From a bacterium CG10_46_32 (GTDB taxonomy: Bacteria; Patescibacteriota; Patescibacteriia; UBA2169), in contig MOEI01000032.1 of NCBI GenBank assembly GCA_001889965.1, positions 1 through 48,278 of the forward strand: 48,278 nt of DNA. Direction: 5' to 3'. The notes under the pieces were generated by a model. The model did no database searches. It was not told the origin of the DNA and saw only the letters and a list, made by a program, of their open reading frames with translations. This document shows, in pieces, positions 1 to 8,450 of the stretch (positions are counted from its first letter, which is position 1; each line of letters begins with the position of its first letter). A program made the translations under genes and the position numbers.

Positions 1-59
1 CTGGGGTGTTGTTGCGGCGTGGTCAAGATAGGCGTGCTCATACATAGACAAACGCCAAC

Positions 60-404
60 CTATTTCTCAATAGGTAAAAAATTAGACAATTCATACCCAA
101 AATATATATCCTCTTTTTTTGCATAAAGACATTCGCGTATCATTTTTTTATGATTTACATCTATAGCTTTTATTCTTGCTGATGTATTTTTTCTACGACC
201 CCCGTTTAAAAAACACATGTAACCCACGGCATAATAATTTTGTTTAATTTTTACAATATGAAAAAATTCAAAGGCACAATTTTCGCTCTTTAGTGTATCT
301 ATCGCACTAGACTGCAAATCATTGTTAATTAATGACAGCCAAGCCTTAAATTTTTCTAACTTACTTCTCCTGATACGACGAATCGTTATAACTGAATTCA
401 GCAT
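60..404 (-). CDS. small DUF6176-like protein
   Basis: A 114-residue protein with no membrane segment or signal peptide. The N-terminal part (KLEKFKAWLSLINN) followed by a segment ending EFFHIVKIKQNYYAVGYM resembles, from memory, the DUF6176 family of small cytosolic proteins of unknown function. The base composition is AT-rich, unlike the GC-richer gene that follows. The start ATG at 404 has no clear Shine-Dalgarno site, only an AT-rich upstream stretch. It stands alone at the window edge. The family call is from remembered pattern only; no function is proposed. Confidence 0.5.
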   Translation of the reverse strand: MLNSVITIRRIRRSKLEKFKAWLSLINNDLQSSAIDTLKSENCAFEFFHIVKIKQNYYAVGYMCFLNGGRRKNTSARIKAIDVNHKKMIRECLYAKKEDIYFGYELSNFLPIEK

Positions 405-501
405 AAGTAATTTTTTATGTATAAAATATCACTAGTGGCGCGTTAAAAAATTTAATAAACTTGCTCGCAGTAAGCTGTGGGGAATTAACCCGAATAGAGA
501 T

Positions 502-546
502 TAAAAAAATAGCCGGTTCAGGCAGGAAACATACCTGACTGAACCG
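502..546 (-). terminator. intrinsic terminator of the DUF1399-like gene
   Basis: On the minus strand, CGGTTCAG...CTGAACCG arms with an inner CAGG/CCTG pair are followed by GCTATTTTTTT. It lies about 60 nt after the stop of the gene ending at 609. Confidence 0.8.
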
Positions 547-608
547 ACCATACTATGCTCCCGGGTGTCTCAGCCCGAAAACTAACCGTCTGGGTGCAAC
601 ACAGACTA

Positions 609-1118
609 TCAGCGGCGACACGAGAGCAGAGAGTGCTCGTCGACCGCGATCCGATCCTGAACGCACACGACAGGCATGCGATCCTGAACGCATACTACAG
701 GAACTCGATCCGAGAGGCAGATCGCCTCTTCCGTCGCCCCCCAAAACTCAACGGGCGGCAGTCCGAAGTACATGTCGTAATCCGCCAGCGTGTTGGCGAT
801 GTATGCGGGCCGCAAATGCTCCCGCTCCAGATCTGTGACGGTTGGATTATGGTTCAGGTACAAACCATGTACCGCCTCGCAGAAACAGCGGTAGTCAGCG
901 GTGAACAGGATGTGGGCATGCCACATCGGATCCACATGGAGGGTGATTGGTACCGGACGATCACCCTGGTTGAGGACGACCAAGGCGTGGAAGCGCTTGT
1001 ACTCACGCTCCATCGCATCAAGATGCTCCATCGCAAAACCTTCAGTGGCCTCGAGATAGCGCTTCACTCGAGTGAGATCCCACGACGCCAGGATGCCCAG
1101 CACGGGATGGATGGACAT
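609..1118 (-). CDS. DUF1399 / glycine-rich-domain-like protein
   Basis: A 169-residue protein if it starts at the ATG at 1118 (MSIHPVLGI). The core VDPMWHAHILFT..Y..FC....G...NHNP matches, from memory, the WHxH-type motif of DUF1399 (GRDP-like) proteins, whose function is not settled. Extending the frame upstream would translate through a Shine-Dalgarno-like AAGGAGG, so I prefer the internal ATG. That ATG lacks its own Shine-Dalgarno site and overlaps the stop of a tiny ORF (ATGAGCGTCTGATG), which suggests translational coupling. The C-terminus carries two copies of VPVVCVQDR-type sequence from a 27-bp tandem duplication. Confidence 0.6.
   Translation of the reverse strand: MSIHPVLGILASWDLTRVKRYLEATEGFAMEHLDAMEREYKRFHALVVLNQGDRPVPITLHVDPMWHAHILFTADYRCFCEAVHGLYLNHNPTVTDLEREHLRPAYIANTLADYDMYFGLPPVEFWGATEEAICLSDRVPVVCVQDRMPVVCVQDRIAVDEHSLLSCRR
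652..705. repeat. 27-bp tandem duplication inside the DUF1399-like gene
   Basis: Two adjacent, slightly diverged 27-bp units begin CGATCCTGAACGCA at 652 and 679. They encode a 9-residue repeat near the protein C-terminus. Confidence 0.75.
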
Positions 1119-1286
1119 CAGACGCTCATATGCACTGCGAAAGCACAGTATTTTCTTTTTCCTTTTTGTTGATGTCGTGATTATACAAAAAAACGCAACC
1201 TCTATTGGTATGGTGCATAAATTCGGCTTTTCAACCTCCTTTCCGCCGAAATTAAAATTAAAAGAACGCAATTATTTTTATATAAT

Positions 1287-1315
1287 AACATACCACGCAA
1301 TATAGATCAAGTATG
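1287..1315 (-). promoter_or_regulatory. promoter of the DUF1399-like gene
   Basis: On the minus strand, TTGATC, a 17-bp spacer and TATTAT. The leader downstream carries AAGGAGG in the loop of a TTCGGC/GCCGAA hairpin, about 150 nt before the chosen start codon. Confidence 0.55.
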
Positions 1316-1369
1316 GGGGCTTAAATGTCAACGGGGGGGGTGAAAACATAAGACCTATTGCAAAATAAT

Positions 1370-3556
1370 CTACGCATGATCCCCTTTTACATCAATAGGA
1401 AGCGTAAAGGTGAACAGAGCGCCTTTTCCCTCGCCCTCTGATTCTGTCCAAATGCGACCAGCATGCGCTTCTATAATTTTTTTGGCGATAAAAAGCCCCA
1501 AGCCCGAACCGCCGGTGTGGATCCGGGTTACTGCCTCAGCGCGCGTGAACTTCTGGAACAACCTGTCCATTTCGATTGGATCAATGCCAATGCCTGAATC
1601 ACGCACCTCAAACGTAATGAATGATTTAGAACGCGAAAGCCGCACATTGATCCATCCTTTTGGAGTGTACTTAATGGCGTTATCAACTAAATTCATCATC
1701 ACATCATGAATTTTATCACGATCAATAAGTATTTCCGGCAATGGCTCATCTGGTTTTTGCACAGTTAGCTCAAGCTTTTTTGCTTTTGCCTGGTTCTGTA
1801 AATCACCTACCACCTCATCTATAATTTCCTCCAGTTTTACCGGAGATTTGGTAAGCTCAAGCCGCCCGGTTTCAATGCGCGACACATCCAAAAACACATC
1901 AATCAAGCGCGTCAGCCTATCCGAAGAACGAAACACGCGCTCCAGCTGTTCACGTTGTTCCTGAGTTATCGCACCAAAATCCCCCTCCAAAAACATGGAT
2001 ACATAGCCTTTGATGCCGGTTAACGGAGTCCGTAATTGGTGTGCGGCAATGGATAAAAATTCGGACTTGGACTGGTCCAACTGCTGAAGATGTTTGTTCG
2101 CAACTTGCAGTTCGCTGGTTGCTTTCTCTATCTCGCTCTTGAGCTTGATGTTGAACTGCTGGGCCTCATCGTAGAGTTTGGTGCGGGCAAGGGCAGTTGC
2201 AATTTGTGGAGCTACGACATCAAAAAGCTCAACCACTTCGCGGTCAAATACATCTTTGGAAAGTTTTGGCCCCAATGTGCTGATAGCCATAAGCTTGCCG
2301 CCCAACATCACCCTGCGCGCAAGCGCGATGTTGTATTGGTGCAATTCAGCAACCAACCCACCCAAACGAACAGATTCTTCTTGCGTAGATGTATCACCTT
2401 GAACAAGATCCAACTCTTCTGTTACTAGCGTACTGCGACTTTGTTCAAGAAATTTTACCAACGGCGATGCAAGATTAATGGACAACTCGTTGTTGTTGCG
2501 AACCTCAAAAACACCTCGACTCTCATTTAAAACCCAAATATGCGCATGCTCCACCTTAAGCTGGTCGCGCAACATAGTTGAGGCTGAATTTATTAATCCA
2601 TCCTGACTCACTTCCTCCGCGATACTATGCCCGATTTCTTCTAAAAATTTCTGATAATCAGGCTGTCCTCGAAAAAAAATATTGTCCGTAACTTTTATAA
2701 AAAATCTACTAAAGAGATCATGTAGAAGAATCACGAGCACGGCAAGCAAGGCGCCCACAAGCCAAGCGCGTGGATGCAGTAGATTTCGCTCGAATGCTCC
2801 AAATAGATACAACGTTGCTTGAATGATTAGTAATGATGTCACAAAGGAAAAAGCATACTGCACGATTCTGCTTACCACAAGACGAATATTCATTAACTGG
2901 TATTGGATAATCGCATACATAAACGAACCAACCATAACCAGTGTAAAAATAGGGCCAACAAAAAAGTACGAGAAATCACCCGACAACGGAGAAAATAAAT
3001 TAGTTATACTCGCAAGTATCGAAGTAACTGCAGTCCCATAAATCACATAGGCAATTTGCATTTTTGGAATACCAGATAATTGCCGATATTTTTTAAAGAG
3101 TATGTAAAACGAAACCGTCATATATGCAACAAAATGCACGACAAAAATCAAAGACCATTTTCCGAATATAATGATTCGTTGAGGAGAAACAACAACGGTG
3201 TCGATGATTGCATTAGTAAAAAAAAGCAGGAGCGCCACAACAGCACTTGGTGCCCAAAGCACTATGTACGCCCACCACTGAAGAGTCTTTTTTCCATGGA
3301 AGATGATTGAAAAAGGGAGAAAAAATGTTGCAATGAGCGATGCAAAAAAATAGATAAAACTTGTCCATAGTCGTATGCTTTCTATCTGTGCATCCACATA
3401 AAACATTGCTAACGAAAATGCCCAACCAGATACGGAAATCGCAATCAACGTAAAAAGTACATTGTAGACCCGTTTATGCCTGCGGCTAAAAATAATTGCC
3501 GCAAATATTACGTTTATAAACGCAACAACAAGTAAGGGTAATGCGAATTTAAGCAT
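1370..3556 (-). CDS. membrane sensor histidine kinase with 7TM-like, GAF-like, HisKA and HATPase domains
   Basis: A 728-residue orthodox histidine kinase. About seven hydrophobic segments occupy residues 1-290, then a GAF-like sensory region (about 305-465), a coiled-coil linker (EIEKATSELQVANKHLQQLDQ), and HisKA with the phosphoacceptor in SIAAHQLRTPLTG near residue 506. The ATP-binding domain shows the N box (DVMMNLVDNAIKYTPKG), G1 (DSGIGID) and G2 (GGSGLGLFIAKKI). The kinase would autophosphorylate and pass phosphate to a response regulator, but none is encoded nearby. The start ATG overlaps the stop of the upstream acyl-ACP-reductase-like gene by 8 nt (TATGCTTAA), so the two are probably co-translated. 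The signal sensed is unknown. Confidence 0.93.
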   Translation of the reverse strand: MLKFALPLLVVAFINVIFAAIIFSRRHKRVYNVLFTLIAISVSGWAFSLAMFYVDAQIESIRLWTSFIYFFASLIATFFLPFSIIFHGKKTLQWWAYIVLWAPSAVVALLLFFTNAIIDTVVVSPQRIIIFGKWSLIFVVHFVAYMTVSFYILFKKYRQLSGIPKMQIAYVIYGTAVTSILASITNLFSPLSGDFSYFFVGPIFTLVMVGSFMYAIIQYQLMNIRLVVSRIVQYAFSFVTSLLIIQATLYLFGAFERNLLHPRAWLVGALLAVLVILLHDLFSRFFIKVTDNIFFRGQPDYQKFLEEIGHSIAEEVSQDGLINSASTMLRDQLKVEHAHIWVLNESRGVFEVRNNNELSINLASPLVKFLEQSRSTLVTEELDLVQGDTSTQEESVRLGGLVAELHQYNIALARRVMLGGKLMAISTLGPKLSKDVFDREVVELFDVVAPQIATALARTKLYDEAQQFNIKLKSEIEKATSELQVANKHLQQLDQSKSEFLSIAAHQLRTPLTGIKGYVSMFLEGDFGAITQEQREQLERVFRSSDRLTRLIDVFLDVSRIETGRLELTKSPVKLEEIIDEVVGDLQNQAKAKKLELTVQKPDEPLPEILIDRDKIHDVMMNLVDNAIKYTPKGWINVRLSRSKSFITFEVRDSGIGIDPIEMDRLFQKFTRAEAVTRIHTGGSGLGLFIAKKIIEAHAGRIWTESEGEGKGALFTFTLPIDVKGDHA

Positions 3557-4592
3557 ATTTCTCAATAAACATAATTATGTTGTCCCACTCTAACACGTTG
3601 TTCCATTTTTTAATCAACGAAGTAACACCATGCTGCTTTGCAAGTTTTTCTATTTTTTTAATATTCTCGGCCGTTACATGCCCCACACTAAAATCTTCAG
3701 ATGTTCTTTGTGCAAGACTCAATAAAGCAGTTTCCGCCAAACACGCAAAACTTTCTTCATCATCTAAGCCAGTAATTTTACTCACCTGCAATCCAGGAAA
3801 ATGCACCAGACCCCCTTGCATGACCAGTACATCATCTCTGCGTATCCAATCAGATTTTTTGAGATTTGAGGGTTGTGTAATATCGTACACTACTGTGCCT
3901 TCTACTACACCCGCGGAATGCAGCACAGTTTCATGATGACTGGTTGCAACAACAATGATATTCGCTGTTTCAGCATCTGCTACAGTTGTCGAAACAGTTA
4001 GCATTAGCCCTGGACTATGGCTTCTTAGTGTATCCGCAAGCACATCTAAGCTTTCTTTTTTTCGCGCGATAATAGAAAGCGAATCTACGTGACCTGCTAT
4101 GGCATGCGACACTGCCTGCCCAATAGAGCCAGTAGCCCCGATAATAGCAACATTCGCCTTTTTGTTTTTCTTCTGTAGCATGCCTGCAATGCTCTGCACA
4201 TCTTGAATAACCACTGCCGCAGTAAGTGCGTTGCCATTAGTAATTGCTATTAGTGATTCTGCTTGTATATCTAAACCACCTGAAACTGCGGGAGATGATA
4301 AAGATCCAAGACCAACTATATTTGCGCCATAGTTCTGAGCTAGTCTGATTGCAGAAAGAATTTTTTTCTTAATTTTCTCGTCCCGCTTAAGAAACTGAGC
4401 AGGCACATTAACGATTCCAACAAGAGCGCCACGGAGCGGGCGTCTCTCGTGTGTTAATACAATATCTCCAATGATCCGTGGTGAAAATAAATAGAGTAAA
4501 AAATTTGGGACAAACCAAAAAGGGGGAAACGAACGAACAAGTTCTTTCCTGCTTCTTGGATGCACGATAAACGCAAAATCATACTTTTTCAT
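3549..4592 (-). CDS. acyl-ACP/acyl-CoA reductase homologue (AAR family, fatty-aldehyde forming)
   Basis: A 347-residue protein that resembles cyanobacterial long-chain acyl-ACP reductase along its length. It has GLGSLSSP followed by ITNGNALTAAVVIQ (compare GLGGFTS and the TTGNTHTA region), an NAD(P)-binding loop IIGATGSIGQAV near residues 151-160, VYDITQPSNL and VMQGGLVHFPG. The segment ESFACLAETALL carries Cys284, aligned with the catalytic cysteine of the cyanobacterial enzyme (QMFACFAEAML). The family reduces acyl-ACP or acyl-CoA to a fatty aldehyde using NADPH. The next upstream gene encodes an acyl-CoA synthetase that could supply substrate. The start at 4592 follows a TATAAT box by about 8 nt. 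Activity is inferred from motifs only. Confidence 0.8.
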   Translation of the reverse strand: MKKYDFAFIVHPRSRKELVRSFPPFWFVPNFLLYLFSPRIIGDIVLTHERRPLRGALVGIVNVPAQFLKRDEKIKKKILSAIRLAQNYGANIVGLGSLSSPAVSGGLDIQAESLIAITNGNALTAAVVIQDVQSIAGMLQKKNKKANVAIIGATGSIGQAVSHAIAGHVDSLSIIARKKESLDVLADTLRSHSPGLMLTVSTTVADAETANIIVVATSHHETVLHSAGVVEGTVVYDITQPSNLKKSDWIRRDDVLVMQGGLVHFPGLQVSKITGLDDEESFACLAETALLSLAQRTSEDFSVGHVTAENIKKIEKLAKQHGVTSLIKKWNNVLEWDNIIMFIEKYA

Positions 4593-4597
4593 AATTT

Positions 4598-4629
4598 TAT
4601 TATACTAAAAAACAGACCAAACAGCCAAC
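4598..4629 (-). promoter_or_regulatory. promoter of the acyl-ACP-reductase-like gene
   Basis: On the minus strand, TTGGCT, an 18-bp spacer and TATAAT, ending a few bases before the start codon. The transcript would be nearly leaderless, as for several core genes here. Confidence 0.5.
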
Positions 4630-4653
4630 TTTGAATCAACTATAAAATAAATG

Positions 4654-6372
4654 CTATAAATACTTTTCTAAAATCTTATTCCGCTTTAACTTCAACGTCG
4701 GCGTAAGTAAATCATTTTCCTGAGTAAACTCCTCGGCTATAAGACGGAAGTTATGGATCTGCTCAACTTCTGGAAAGTGGTTCAGCTGGGAATGAAGCTC
4801 ATGCTCATATAGTTTTAGCACATCTTCGCGCTCCAGTATCGTGGAAACATGAAACTCAATCCCCTTTTCTTCGGCCCAGCGGCGCAATTCATCGAAATCC
4901 GGCACAATCAAACCACTGATATGCTTTTGATTATCTCCATACACAAGCGCTTGTGCAATAAACCTATTGGTCTCCATCTCTTGCTCAATGGGTACGGGCG
5001 CGACGTTCTTGCCAGTTGAGAGCACAATCATTTCCTTTTTGCGGCCCGTGATTGAGAGAAATCCATCTTTGTCTAGGGCACCAAGATCCCCGGTCGCAAA
5101 CCAACCCTCGCTGCTTATAGCTTCTCGGGTTGCTTCATCATTCTCATAATACCCTTGCATAACGCAATGGCCGCGGACCAGAATTTCTCCATCACCCGCG
5201 ATTTTGACTTCTACTCCGGGAATGGGCTTTCCTACGGTGCCAAATCTATAATCTTCTACGCCGTTGGTCGCAACAACTGGCGAAGTTTCGGTTAACCCAT
5301 AACCCTCCACAATCAAAATACCGATGTCTTCAAAAAACTGCATAATGTCGGGAGAGAGCGCGGATCCGCCCGAAACCGTAAACTTGATTCTGCCGCCAAG
5401 TGAAGCGCGAATTTTTTTAAGCACCAATGCATCCAGTATATTGTATATGGTTTGCGACAATCCAGAAAGCTCTCCTTTGCGCTTTTTGGTACCGTAATCC
5501 AAGGCTTTATAAAATAGCCAACGCTTGAGGCCGCTTTCATGCGTTGCCTTGTCCTGCACTGCATCATATACCTTTTCAAACACACGTGGCACGGCAACGA
5601 GGATAGTGGGTCGCGCCTTGAGGATATCATCTTTCATGGTGCGCTTATCTTGGGCGTAGTAAATTGCGGCACCACTTAAAAGAGGTGTGTAATGTCCAGC
5701 TGTACGCTCCAATGAATGCGAGAGTGGCAAAAATGATAAGAACCTATCATCTGGATTCACCGGAATGTATTCAGTAGCACCTAAGGCATTACGTAATAAA
5801 TTATGATGCGAAAGCATTACGCCCTTTGGCTTACCTGTGGTGCCTGAAGTATAAATAATGGTATGTATATCATCTTGTTTAACATCCACCTTTTGAATAT
5901 CCCCATCAACAAATAAATCCTTGAGCGGCATTGCGGCATCACATTCATCAAGCTTAGTTTCGCTAGCATCAACCACAATAATCTTTTCAACTGAAAGTTC
6001 TTGAATATCTTTATGATATGCCTGATAAAATTCTTGGCTAATAATAAGCCACCGCGCGCCAGTGTGCTCGGTAATATAGGTAATATATTCCGGACCGTAG
6101 GTAGTATGGATAGGTACATCGGTAATACCTAACTGAGCGCATGCCAAATCTATCATCGCCCATTCTGGACTGTTTGGAACCATAAAGGCAAGCTTGTCAC
6201 CTTGCGATAGCCCATGCTTATTAAATCCTGCGGCAAGTTGTTTAACTTTTTCCTCAAGCTCGGCATAGGTTATAGTCTGGTATGTGCCATCAACAAGCCA
6301 GCCCAGAGCCTCATTGTCGGGATATTTCTCAACTGACCCTTTAAATGCCTCAAAAATGGTGTTGTGTTTCAT
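4654..6372 (-). CDS. long-chain acyl-CoA synthetase (AMP-forming)
   Basis: A 572-residue ANL-superfamily enzyme. The P-loop-like motif is TIIYTSGTTGKPKGVMLSHHN, the adenylate-binding motif is EGYGLTETSPV, and the hinge/lid region is GWFATGDLGALDKDGFLSITGRKKEMIVLSTGKNVAP. It lacks an obvious membrane anchor. It should activate a fatty acid with ATP to acyl-AMP and transfer it to CoA (or possibly ACP). The length and motif order match FadD15/FAA-type ligases. It sits 61 bp upstream of the acyl-ACP-reductase-like gene and downstream of the homocysteine methyltransferase, all on the same strand. Fatty-acid chain preference cannot be read from the sequence. Confidence 0.92.
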   Translation of the reverse strand: MKHNTIFEAFKGSVEKYPDNEALGWLVDGTYQTITYAELEEKVKQLAAGFNKHGLSQGDKLAFMVPNSPEWAMIDLACAQLGITDVPIHTTYGPEYITYITEHTGARWLIISQEFYQAYHKDIQELSVEKIIVVDASETKLDECDAAMPLKDLFVDGDIQKVDVKQDDIHTIIYTSGTTGKPKGVMLSHHNLLRNALGATEYIPVNPDDRFLSFLPLSHSLERTAGHYTPLLSGAAIYYAQDKRTMKDDILKARPTILVAVPRVFEKVYDAVQDKATHESGLKRWLFYKALDYGTKKRKGELSGLSQTIYNILDALVLKKIRASLGGRIKFTVSGGSALSPDIMQFFEDIGILIVEGYGLTETSPVVATNGVEDYRFGTVGKPIPGVEVKIAGDGEILVRGHCVMQGYYENDEATREAISSEGWFATGDLGALDKDGFLSITGRKKEMIVLSTGKNVAPVPIEQEMETNRFIAQALVYGDNQKHISGLIVPDFDELRRWAEEKGIEFHVSTILEREDVLKLYEHELHSQLNHFPEVEQIHNFRLIAEEFTQENDLLTPTLKLKRNKILEKYL

Positions 6373-6423
6373 GATTTGAGTATACCTAAAAACAGCCAGA
6401 ATAAAAAGGAGGAACAGACAAAA

Positions 6424-7317
6424 TCACGAAAACAGCTCCTGCTTCAGTTTTTCGATATACGCAGGCGTCGTACCACAGCAACCGCCTATAATAGTCGCCC
6501 CGATTTGTCGCCATTCTTTTGCGTATTTGAGATACTCATCTGGACCCGCATCACCCCCAAACACCCAGCCTTGGTCCTCGTGTGGATGGCCTTCGCCATT
6601 TGCATAGATGCCGATCGGCAGTGTTGTGGATGCGGCCAATTTCTGCAGGGCTATTTTGGTAATGGGAAGTTGGATACAATTGATACAGAGTGCAAGCGGA
6701 TTCAGCGGTTCGAACACACGAACGGCTTCGGCAAGTGTTTCGCCGCTTAACAAATTCCCATCCGACCCAGTCACAAAACTCACCATTGCCTCAAACCCAA
6801 CATCACGTACCGCTTGGTATGCGGCCAATGCCTCGGCAATAGTATTAAACGTTTCCAGCATGATAAAATCAACCCCGCTTCCGACAAAATTCTCCGCCTG
6901 TTCTCGATGCTCCTTGTATGCGATATCAAGCGGCGGAACTAGTGACGGTTCATAACAATCCTCAAGCGGAGCAATGGATCCGCCCACAAGGACATTGCTA
7001 TCAAGATTTAATTCCGAAACTGCATCGCGGGCAAGCTTACTCGCCAAACGCGTAAGTTCACGCGCTCGACCACCTATTCCTGCTTTCGCAAGCGCGCGAC
7101 GAGTAGTTCGAAAGGTATTTGTGGTGATGATTTCGGCTCCCGCAGCTAAATAATCAAGGTGAATTTGTTTGACTACCTCTGGATGGGTAAGTAATGCGTG
7201 AGTAGACCACAACGGCAGTGGCGTGGGCACTCCTCGACGTTGAATTTCTGTGCCGCATGCTCCAGACAATAATACGCCCCCCTCTTTGCTAAAAAACTGA
7301 CGTACCGCATGGTTCAT
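6424..7317 (-). CDS. mmuM: homocysteine S-methyltransferase
   Basis: A 297-residue Zn-dependent methyltransferase. It begins LLSGACGTEIQRRG, contains NTFRTTRRAL, and has the three expected zinc ligands: a cysteine in ALCINCIQ and the pair in IIGGCCGTTPAYI. The family transfers a methyl group from S-methylmethionine or S-adenosylmethionine to homocysteine to make methionine. The start ATG at 7317 has no Shine-Dalgarno site. Upstream is a methionine-codon-rich leader ORF followed by a terminator/antiterminator pair, so expression should rise when charged Met-tRNA is scarce. This regulation independently supports a role in methionine supply. The methyl donor is not known. Confidence 0.9.
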   Translation of the reverse strand: MNHAVRQFFSKEGGVLLSGACGTEIQRRGVPTPLPLWSTHALLTHPEVVKQIHLDYLAAGAEIITTNTFRTTRRALAKAGIGGRARELTRLASKLARDAVSELNLDSNVLVGGSIAPLEDCYEPSLVPPLDIAYKEHREQAENFVGSGVDFIMLETFNTIAEALAAYQAVRDVGFEAMVSFVTGSDGNLLSGETLAEAVRVFEPLNPLALCINCIQLPITKIALQKLAASTTLPIGIYANGEGHPHEDQGWVFGGDAGPDEYLKYAKEWRQIGATIIGGCCGTTPAYIEKLKQELFS

Positions 7318-7332
7318 ATGTGTATATTAATT

Positions 7333-7365
7333 AAAATTAAAACAGCCCTCGCTGGTGCGAAGGCT
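7333..7365 (-). terminator. Met attenuator terminator (3:4 hairpin)
   Basis: On the minus strand, AGCCTTCGC, the loop ACCA and GCGAGGGCT form a 9-bp stem followed by GTTTTAATTTT. The 5' arm (7357-7365) is also perfectly complementary to GCGAAGGCT at 7405-7413 inside the leader ORF, forming the competing antiterminator. Confidence 0.88.
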
Positions 7366-7395
7366 TACTGAGTTGTTTACATTAGACAATCCAAA

Positions 7396-7473
7396 TCAAC
7401 AACCAGCCTTCGCGGAAGGGCTCATCATCATTCCCATCATCAAGGATGCTTGGTTGGTGTGTTGGTTGGTCAT
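7396..7473 (-). CDS. methionine leader peptide (attenuator uORF)
   Basis: A 25-codon ORF with the run SLMMGMMMSPS: five internal Met codons within six positions (codons 12-17). It starts about 17 nt after the -10 box. AGCCCTTC (codons 18-20) can pair with GAAGGCT just downstream (1:2), GCGAAGGCT pairs with 7357-7365 (2:3), and that arm forms the terminator (3:4). A ribosome stalled on the Met run would cover segment 1 and release segment 2 to antiterminate. The arrangement lies directly upstream of homocysteine methyltransferase. Translation of the peptide itself is inferred. Confidence 0.85.
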   Translation of the reverse strand: MTNQHTNQASLMMGMMMSPSAKAGC

Positions 7474-7490
7474 AAATAACTGATATGCCA

Positions 7491-7519
7491 AGTGTATAGC
7501 GACGCACGATTCCTGTCAA
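7491..7519 (-). promoter_or_regulatory. promoter of the Met leader-mmuM unit
   Basis: On the minus strand, TTGACA (7514-7519), a 17-bp spacer and TACACT (7491-7496), directly after the T-tract of the proB terminator. Confidence 0.75.
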
Positions 7520-7521
7520 AT

Positions 7522-7555
7522 AAAAAAGTGCCCGTTCAAAATTCTGAACAGGCAC
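7522..7555 (-). terminator. intrinsic terminator of proB
   Basis: On the minus strand, GTGCCTGTTCAG...TTGAACGGGCAC followed by TTTTTTA, starting 6 nt after the proB stop codon. Confidence 0.9.
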
Positions 7556-7560
7556 TACTA

Positions 7561-8343
7561 TCAATGCGCTGGAAACGTTGTACCGACGCACTTTCCCTCA
7601 AGAATGGGAATAATCACCCACTTGGCGGCGTTTGCGATGTTGGCAGTGATGCCGGCTCGCTGCAGCTTATTTGCAACATTCACCTTTGAGCGCATGCCAG
7701 TAGGGCGGCCGTCGGGCTGGTCGCGAACCATGTTACGGATAGCACTATTCACCCGCCTGACAATCTGAACCGGTTCACTGATACACTTTCCTGAGTCGTC
7801 TATACGACATAAACCATCCACGTCTGTTAACAGGATCGCCCGCTCAGCCTTCAGAGCACGGGCAACACGAAATGCAAGCTGGTCGTTATCCCCTTTCTCA
7901 TTGATATACGCTTTCATTTCCTCTGCGGAACGAGTGTCGTCTTCATTGATGATGGGCACACAGCCGCACTCCATATACCGCCGCAGAAATTCGACAGATG
8001 CAATGGCTGCTGCACCGCGCCCAAAATCCGCGTGCGTTCGCAATACCTGCCCGGCAATAATCCCACACTGAGCAAATGCCTCAATCCACGCCCGGACGAC
8101 AATCGGCTGCCCGACAGACGCCGCTATCCGCTTGCGCAGAACTTCATCCTGTATGGATGCCAAGCCCGGCGCCTTGCGAAGCCCTGCAAGCGTTGCTCCG
8201 GAAGTAATCACCACCACTTGATACCCACGCGCTCGCGCCTTCACAATCTGCGCAACAATATACTTAAACATCTTACGACGCAGAGTCCCCTGTGGAAAAA
8301 CGAGCGAAGTGGAACCGACTTTTATTATGAGTATTTTGGACAT
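7561..8343 (-). CDS. proB: glutamate 5-kinase (kinase domain only)
   Basis: A 260-residue amino-acid kinase. ILIIKVGSTSLV is the N-terminal phosphate-binding segment. VVITSGATLAGLR, IINEDDTRSAEE, GDNDQLAFRVARALKAERAILLTDVDGL and GMRSKVNVANKLQRAGI are in family order. It would phosphorylate L-glutamate with ATP as the first step to proline. It has only the kinase domain and lacks the C-terminal PUA domain of E. coli ProB. I chose the ATG at 8343 because AAGGAGAT lies 7 nt before it; a longer frame would run through an attenuator hairpin. No proA is seen in the window. The upstream leader ORF contains two adjacent Pro codons. Confidence 0.88.
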   Translation of the reverse strand: MSKILIIKVGSTSLVFPQGTLRRKMFKYIVAQIVKARARGYQVVVITSGATLAGLRKAPGLASIQDEVLRKRIAASVGQPIVVRAWIEAFAQCGIIAGQVLRTHADFGRGAAAIASVEFLRRYMECGCVPIINEDDTRSAEEMKAYINEKGDNDQLAFRVARALKAERAILLTDVDGLCRIDDSGKCISEPVQIVRRVNSAIRNMVRDQPDGRPTGMRSKVNVANKLQRAGITANIANAAKWVIIPILEGKCVGTTFPAH

Positions 8344-8391
8344 CACTACTATCTCCTTGTTTGTTGTAAATGAACGATTTTCGCACACACC

Positions 8392-8414
8392 AAAAAACCA
8401 GCCCGGAAGCTGGT
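8392..8414 (-). terminator. Pro attenuator terminator
   Basis: On the minus strand, ACCAGC TTCCGG GCTGGT followed by TTTTTTGG. The 5' arm and loop (8403-8413) can pair over 11 bp with CCGGAAGTTGG at 8456-8466 in the leader ORF. A second alternative pairing, CGCACACCA with TGGTGTGCG, spans the same hairpin. Confidence 0.8.
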
Positions 8415-8450
8415 GTGCGAGATATGTATGGATCAATTATGAAATACAAA

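Noticed and set aside
553-1172. Plus-strand open frame of 205 codons opposite the DUF1399-like gene
   Set aside because: It is the antisense shadow of the WHxH-containing frame, has no family resemblance and spans the minus-strand gene.
609-1271. Longer N-terminus for the DUF1399-like gene starting at 1271
   Set aside because: The added 51 codons would begin with TTG inside the likely leader and translate through an AAGGAGG site; the conserved part begins after the ATG at 1118.
1331-1338. Run of eight G as a phase-variation tract
   Set aside because: It lies in the spacer between two genes, not in a reading frame or between promoter boxes.
8343-8436. Upstream extension of proB (extra 31 residues)
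   Set aside because: The extra codons are made by the attenuator terminator hairpin; the ATG at 8343 has AAGGAGAT at the right distance.
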